NCBI GenBank assembly: GCA_025936615.1
Contig: JAICSZ010000082.1
Coordinates: 1-7,859 of the forward strand
Direction of reading: 5' to 3'
DNA from: Pedococcus sp.
Lineage (GTDB): Bacteria > Actinomycetota > Actinomycetes > Actinomycetales > Dermatophilaceae
DNA: 7,859 bases
Part shown: piece after piece, positions 5,700 to 7,859 of the stretch
Numbering within the stretch: position 1 is the stretch's first letter
How the letters are laid out: each line of letters opens with the position of its first letter
The notes under the pieces: model-generated
Database searches by the model: none
Told to the model about the DNA's origin: nothing
What the model saw: the letters and a program-made list of their open reading frames with translations, nothing else
Made by a program: the position numbers and the translations under genes

Positions 5700-7403
5700 A
5701 TGGTGAATGTTGCCAACGATCCGGCCCTTGGGCGCACGGATTTGCCATCGGCTCAGGCCCCCACGAGCCGCCTCGTCGCAGGACTGCCCCTGTCCGCCGT
5801 CCTCGACCTGCCGGCGATGGCCGGCGCCAGCGTCGAGGCCGCGCCGGACCGCCTGGCCCGCCTGGTCACCCGCGCCGTCCCGTTCGACGACCTGGCCGGT
5901 ATGCCGCGTGGCGGACACCTGCTGTGCCTGCCAGCCGCGTTGGCGACCAGGCTGGAGCACGAGGGGCGTGCGGTCGTGGCGGAGGCGGCGACCGCGGGGG
6001 TGGCCGGGGTGGCCATCTGTGGACTGGCCGACGCCGGCGCGGTGTCGAGGTGGCGGGACCAGGCGCGTGAGCACGCGGTGCCGGTCGTCGTGCTGCCGGG
6101 CGGCGATGCCCAGGACGTCGTCGCCCAGGTACTCGCGGCCGTGCTCGACGAGCAGTCGGGATTGCTCGGACGGATCGAGGAGGCCAACCAGATCCTCGTC
6201 GACGTGGTGCTCGCGGGTGGCGGGCTCGAGGACCTGTGCGGGCGGCTGGCCGAGTTCCTCGGCGGCGCGACGATGGTGACCACCAGCGACGGCCGGGTGC
6301 TGGCGGAGGCGGGGTCGGAGGTGGACCTCGCGGCCGCGCACGCCGCCGGGTGCTTCGACCGCACCGGACGACTGCTCACCGAGCAGGAGCCCGTCGGGGT
6401 GCGGCCCGCCGGCACCTCGGCGGCCGGGCGGGCCATGGTCCGGATCGTCGCCGGCTCGCTGGACCACGGGCTGCTGGCGGCGTTCGTGCGGGACCGGGTG
6501 CTCGGCGTCGACGACGTGCACCTGCTCGAGCGAGCGGCGACGGTGGCGGCGCTGGCCATCACCAAGGAGCAGGCGGTCTCGGCGGTGGAGAGCAAGTACC
6601 GCGCCGAGTTCCTGCGCGACGCGCTGGCCGGCCGCGCCGGCACCCCCCCGGAGGCCGTTGCCCACGCCGCGGCGCTGGGCTGGGACATCGACCACCGGCT
6701 CGTCGTGGTGGTGGCCGAGACCGACGAGGACGACACCCGCACCACCCGCGCCCCCGACGAGGTCAGCTCGCTGCAGCAGCGGTTCGCGCGAGCCTGGGCG
6801 CAGGCGGTGGCTGTGCGCGACCCCACCGCCCCGGTCATGGGCTTCAGCCAGGAGGTGGTCGCCCTGTTCGCCGTGCCGGAGGGCGCCGACCAGGACACGG
6901 TCATGCGAGGGGTCGGTGAGGTGGTCCGCGTGGTCAGCGGAGACGGCGGCGGGGGCCGGCGGACGTTCTCGACGGGGGTGTCCCGGCCGGTGGCCTCACC
7001 CGATGAGCTGCCCCGGGCGTACGACGAGGCGCTCAGCGCGGTCAGTGTCGGCCGCCAGCTGCACGGCCCGTCCGCGATCACGCACTTCGACGGGCTGGGG
7101 GTGTTCCGGCTGCTCGCGCTGATCCCCGACAGCGCGGACCTCCGGCGCTTCGTCGAGGAGGCGCTCGGCGAGCTCGCGACCGACGACACCGCCGAGAACG
7201 CCGACCTGCGCAACACGCTGGGCATCCTCATCGACACCAACCTCAACGTCGCCGAGACGGCCCGCCGGCTCTTCTTCCACTACAACACCCTGCGCTACCG
7301 GATCGCCAAGCTCGAGCGGATGCTCGGACCCTTCACCACCGACCCCGAGCTGCGGCTCAAGCTGGCGCTCGCCCTCAAGGTGCACCAGATGCGTGGCATC
7401 TGA
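5700..7403 (+). CDS. PucR-family transcriptional regulator (CdaR/PucR type)
   Basis: A 567-residue cytosolic DNA-binding regulator of the PucR family, which controls purine or ureide catabolism in Bacillus and many actinobacteria. Domain order: an N-terminal PucR-type domain at about 28-155 (GLPLSAVLDLPAMAGASV, then AGVAICGLA and HAVPVVVLPGGDAQDVV); a middle GAF-like sensory region about 158-290; a degenerate GGDEF-like CdaR region about 330-460 (STGVSRPVASPDELPRAYDEAL at 424-445); and a C-terminal PucR helix-turn-helix at about 505-560 (NLNVAETARRLFFHYNTLRYR followed by IAKLERMLG). It starts at ATG 5700; the first ~28 residues are low complexity and precede the conserved domain, but no nearer ATG or GTG exists. 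It is divergent from the DUF2877/fusion operon and in line with the permease 209 bp downstream, so both are plausible targets. The effector is unknown; a purine or allantoin derivative is the family-based guess. Confidence 0.92.
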   Translation: MVNVANDPALGRTDLPSAQAPTSRLVAGLPLSAVLDLPAMAGASVEAAPDRLARLVTRAVPFDDLAGMPRGGHLLCLPAALATRLEHEGRAVVAEAATAGVAGVAICGLADAGAVSRWRDQAREHAVPVVVLPGGDAQDVVAQVLAAVLDEQSGLLGRIEEANQILVDVVLAGGGLEDLCGRLAEFLGGATMVTTSDGRVLAEAGSEVDLAAAHAAGCFDRTGRLLTEQEPVGVRPAGTSAAGRAMVRIVAGSLDHGLLAAFVRDRVLGVDDVHLLERAATVAALAITKEQAVSAVESKYRAEFLRDALAGRAGTPPEAVAHAAALGWDIDHRLVVVVAETDEDDTRTTRAPDEVSSLQQRFARAWAQAVAVRDPTAPVMGFSQEVVALFAVPEGADQDTVMRGVGEVVRVVSGDGGGGRRTFSTGVSRPVASPDELPRAYDEALSAVSVGRQLHGPSAITHFDGLGVFRLLALIPDSADLRRFVEEALGELATDDTAENADLRNTLGILIDTNLNVAETARRLFFHYNTLRYRIAKLERMLGPFTTDPELRLKLALALKVHQMRGI

Positions 7404-7492
7404 GCCACAACCACCCGGGCGACCCGCGGACGGAGGCGGCAACGCGGCATACCGGGCAAAGCACTCTTGACGAACCCTGCGCAGCGCTGGAT

Positions 7493-7505
7493 GGCAACAA
7501 TTGCC
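7493..7505. promoter_or_regulatory. Candidate operator half of the permease control region (GGCAA-CAA-TTGCC)
   Basis: A perfect 5-bp inverted repeat with a 3-nt centre, about 25 bp upstream of the putative TAGGTT -10 box. It could be a regulator site. It shares no sequence with the palindrome at 5678-5695, so binding by the same protein is not supported. Confidence 0.25.
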
Positions 7506-7541
7506 CAACGCGCCTCCCACTGTCCCCGCTAGGTTTCCGGT

Positions 7542-7556
7542 ATCCCTGACTGGGAT
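7542..7556. promoter_or_regulatory. Candidate operator ATCCC-TGACT-GGGAT before the permease
   Basis: A perfect 5-bp inverted repeat with a 5-nt centre, 7 bp after the TAGGTT -10 candidate and therefore near the possible transcription start. Position suits a repressor site or a small 5' leader hairpin. The arms are short, so chance is possible. Confidence 0.25.
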
Positions 7557-7600
7557 CGAGCCGGGTCACAACGGGGTGGCACGGTCGGTCGGCAGTGGAC

Positions 7601-7606
7601 GAGGAG
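7601..7606 (+). promoter_or_regulatory. Ribosome binding site that decides the permease start
   Basis: GAGGAG lies 6 nt before the ATG at 7613 and directly against the ATG at 7607. The spacing is right only for the second ATG, so the protein most likely begins MSLGLGWKL. An in-frame GTG at 7595 lacks such a site. Confidence 0.7.
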
Positions 7607-7612
7607 ATGCGC

Positions 7613-7859
7613 ATGTCACTGGGCTTGGGCTGGAAGCTGCACGGGGATGGTCGCACGATGGGGCCCGACGACGTCGTCGCGCCCGACGAGCGGCTGTCGT
7701 GGGGCAAGACGGTGGGCCTCGGCGCCCAGCACGTCGTGGCGATGTTCGGCGCGACGTTCGTCTTCCCGCTGGTCATGGGGCTCAACGCCCAGCTGGCCAT
7801 CATGATGAGCGGAATCGCGACGATCTGCTTCCTGCTGATCGTCCAGGGCAAGGTGCCGA
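7613..7859 (+). CDS. NCS2 uracil/xanthine-type permease, N-terminal 82 residues (3' end outside window)
   Basis: The start of a nucleobase:cation symporter-2 (uracil-xanthine permease) in the cytoplasmic membrane, cut by the right edge after 82 full codons. A hydrophilic N-terminus of about 35 residues (MSLGLGWKLHGDGRTM...) is followed by the hallmark first transmembrane helix with the Gln-His pair, GAQHVVAMFGATFVFPLVMG at about 38-57. A second helix, QLAIMMSGIATICFLLIVQG, lies at about 60-79. The sequence resembles UraA/PucJ-type carriers, and uracil, xanthine, uric acid or another purine cannot be told apart from this fragment. The GAGGAG ribosome site fixes the start. Its place after pucR suggests that it imports the substrate or inducer of the neighbouring catabolic genes. 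Confidence 0.88.
   Translation, partial: MSLGLGWKLHGDGRTMGPDDVVAPDERLSWGKTVGLGAQHVVAMFGATFVFPLVMGLNAQLAIMMSGIATICFLLIVQGKVP

Larger units (their letters stand above)
7404..7612 (+). promoter_or_regulatory. Regulatory gap between pucR and the permease gene
   Basis: This 209-bp stretch holds no gene. No hairpin followed by T residues, and so no clear terminator for pucR, was found. It contains TTGACG at 7467-7472, a -35-like hexamer without a good -10 at 16-18 nt; TAGGTT at 7530-7535, which fits TANNNT; and two short inverted repeats described separately. A promoter for the permease is likely here, but its exact position is uncertain. Confidence 0.45.

Noticed and set aside
3941..6070. A 709-residue plus-strand open frame across the fusion gene, the DUF2877 gene and the start of pucR
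   Set aside because: It is a shadow frame that crosses three real genes and the divergent promoter gap, with low-complexity Arg/Pro/Ser-rich sequence and no motif.
5753..7246. A 497-residue minus-strand open frame opposite pucR
   Set aside because: Ser/Ala/Arg/Thr-rich shadow of a well-supported PucR gene, with no recognisable domain.
7477..7489. CTGCGCAG and CAGCGCTG 8-bp palindromes upstream of the permease
   Set aside because: Self-complementary 8-mers of this GC-rich type are expected by chance, and they overlap each other with no promoter element at a fitting distance.
1..7859. Search for CRISPR arrays, tRNA/rRNA genes, insertion sequences or transposases
   Set aside because: No regularly spaced direct repeats, tRNA-like folds or transposase motifs were seen. 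The only mobile-like signal is the palindromic element at 3829-3880.

Overview
The window comes from a high-GC actinobacterium. The GC-rich third codon positions, GTG starts and the mdh / DUF3017 / folD neighbourhood point that way. My impression is Micrococcales, perhaps near Intrasporangiaceae, but no marker here settles the family.

Layout from left to right. (1) The 3' two thirds of malate dehydrogenase (+), entering from the left edge. (2) Convergent to it, a small DUF3017 membrane protein and folD (-), an actinobacterial housekeeping pair. (3) A four-gene accessory cassette. On the minus strand lie a 1007-aa protein that fuses FdrA (AllF) to a YlbE/DUF1116 (AllG) protein, and, overlapping its start by 4 bp, a DUF2877 (AllH/YlbF-like) protein. 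Diverging from these on the plus strand is a PucR-family regulator, followed by the beginning of an NCS2 uracil/xanthine-type permease that leaves the right edge.

How it may work together. In E. coli, fdrA, ylbE and ylbF (allFGH) have been assigned as the parts of oxamate carbamoyltransferase, which converts oxalurate and phosphate to oxamate and carbamoyl phosphate at the end of anaerobic allantoin use. Here the same three families occur as two polypeptides, next to a PucR-type purine-catabolism regulator and a nucleobase permease. The most economical reading is an inducible module for uptake and breakdown of a purine- or ureide-like nitrogen source by carbamoyl transfer. The substrate is not shown by the sequence, and no carbamate kinase is inside the window.

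The most interesting signals are the FdrA-DUF1116 fusion, two inverted repeats that lie exactly in the two interdomain linkers of that fusion (one with 18-bp arms), an 18-bp palindrome in the 62-bp divergent regulatory gap with a probably leaderless pucR start, and the direct abutment of the cassette on folD.
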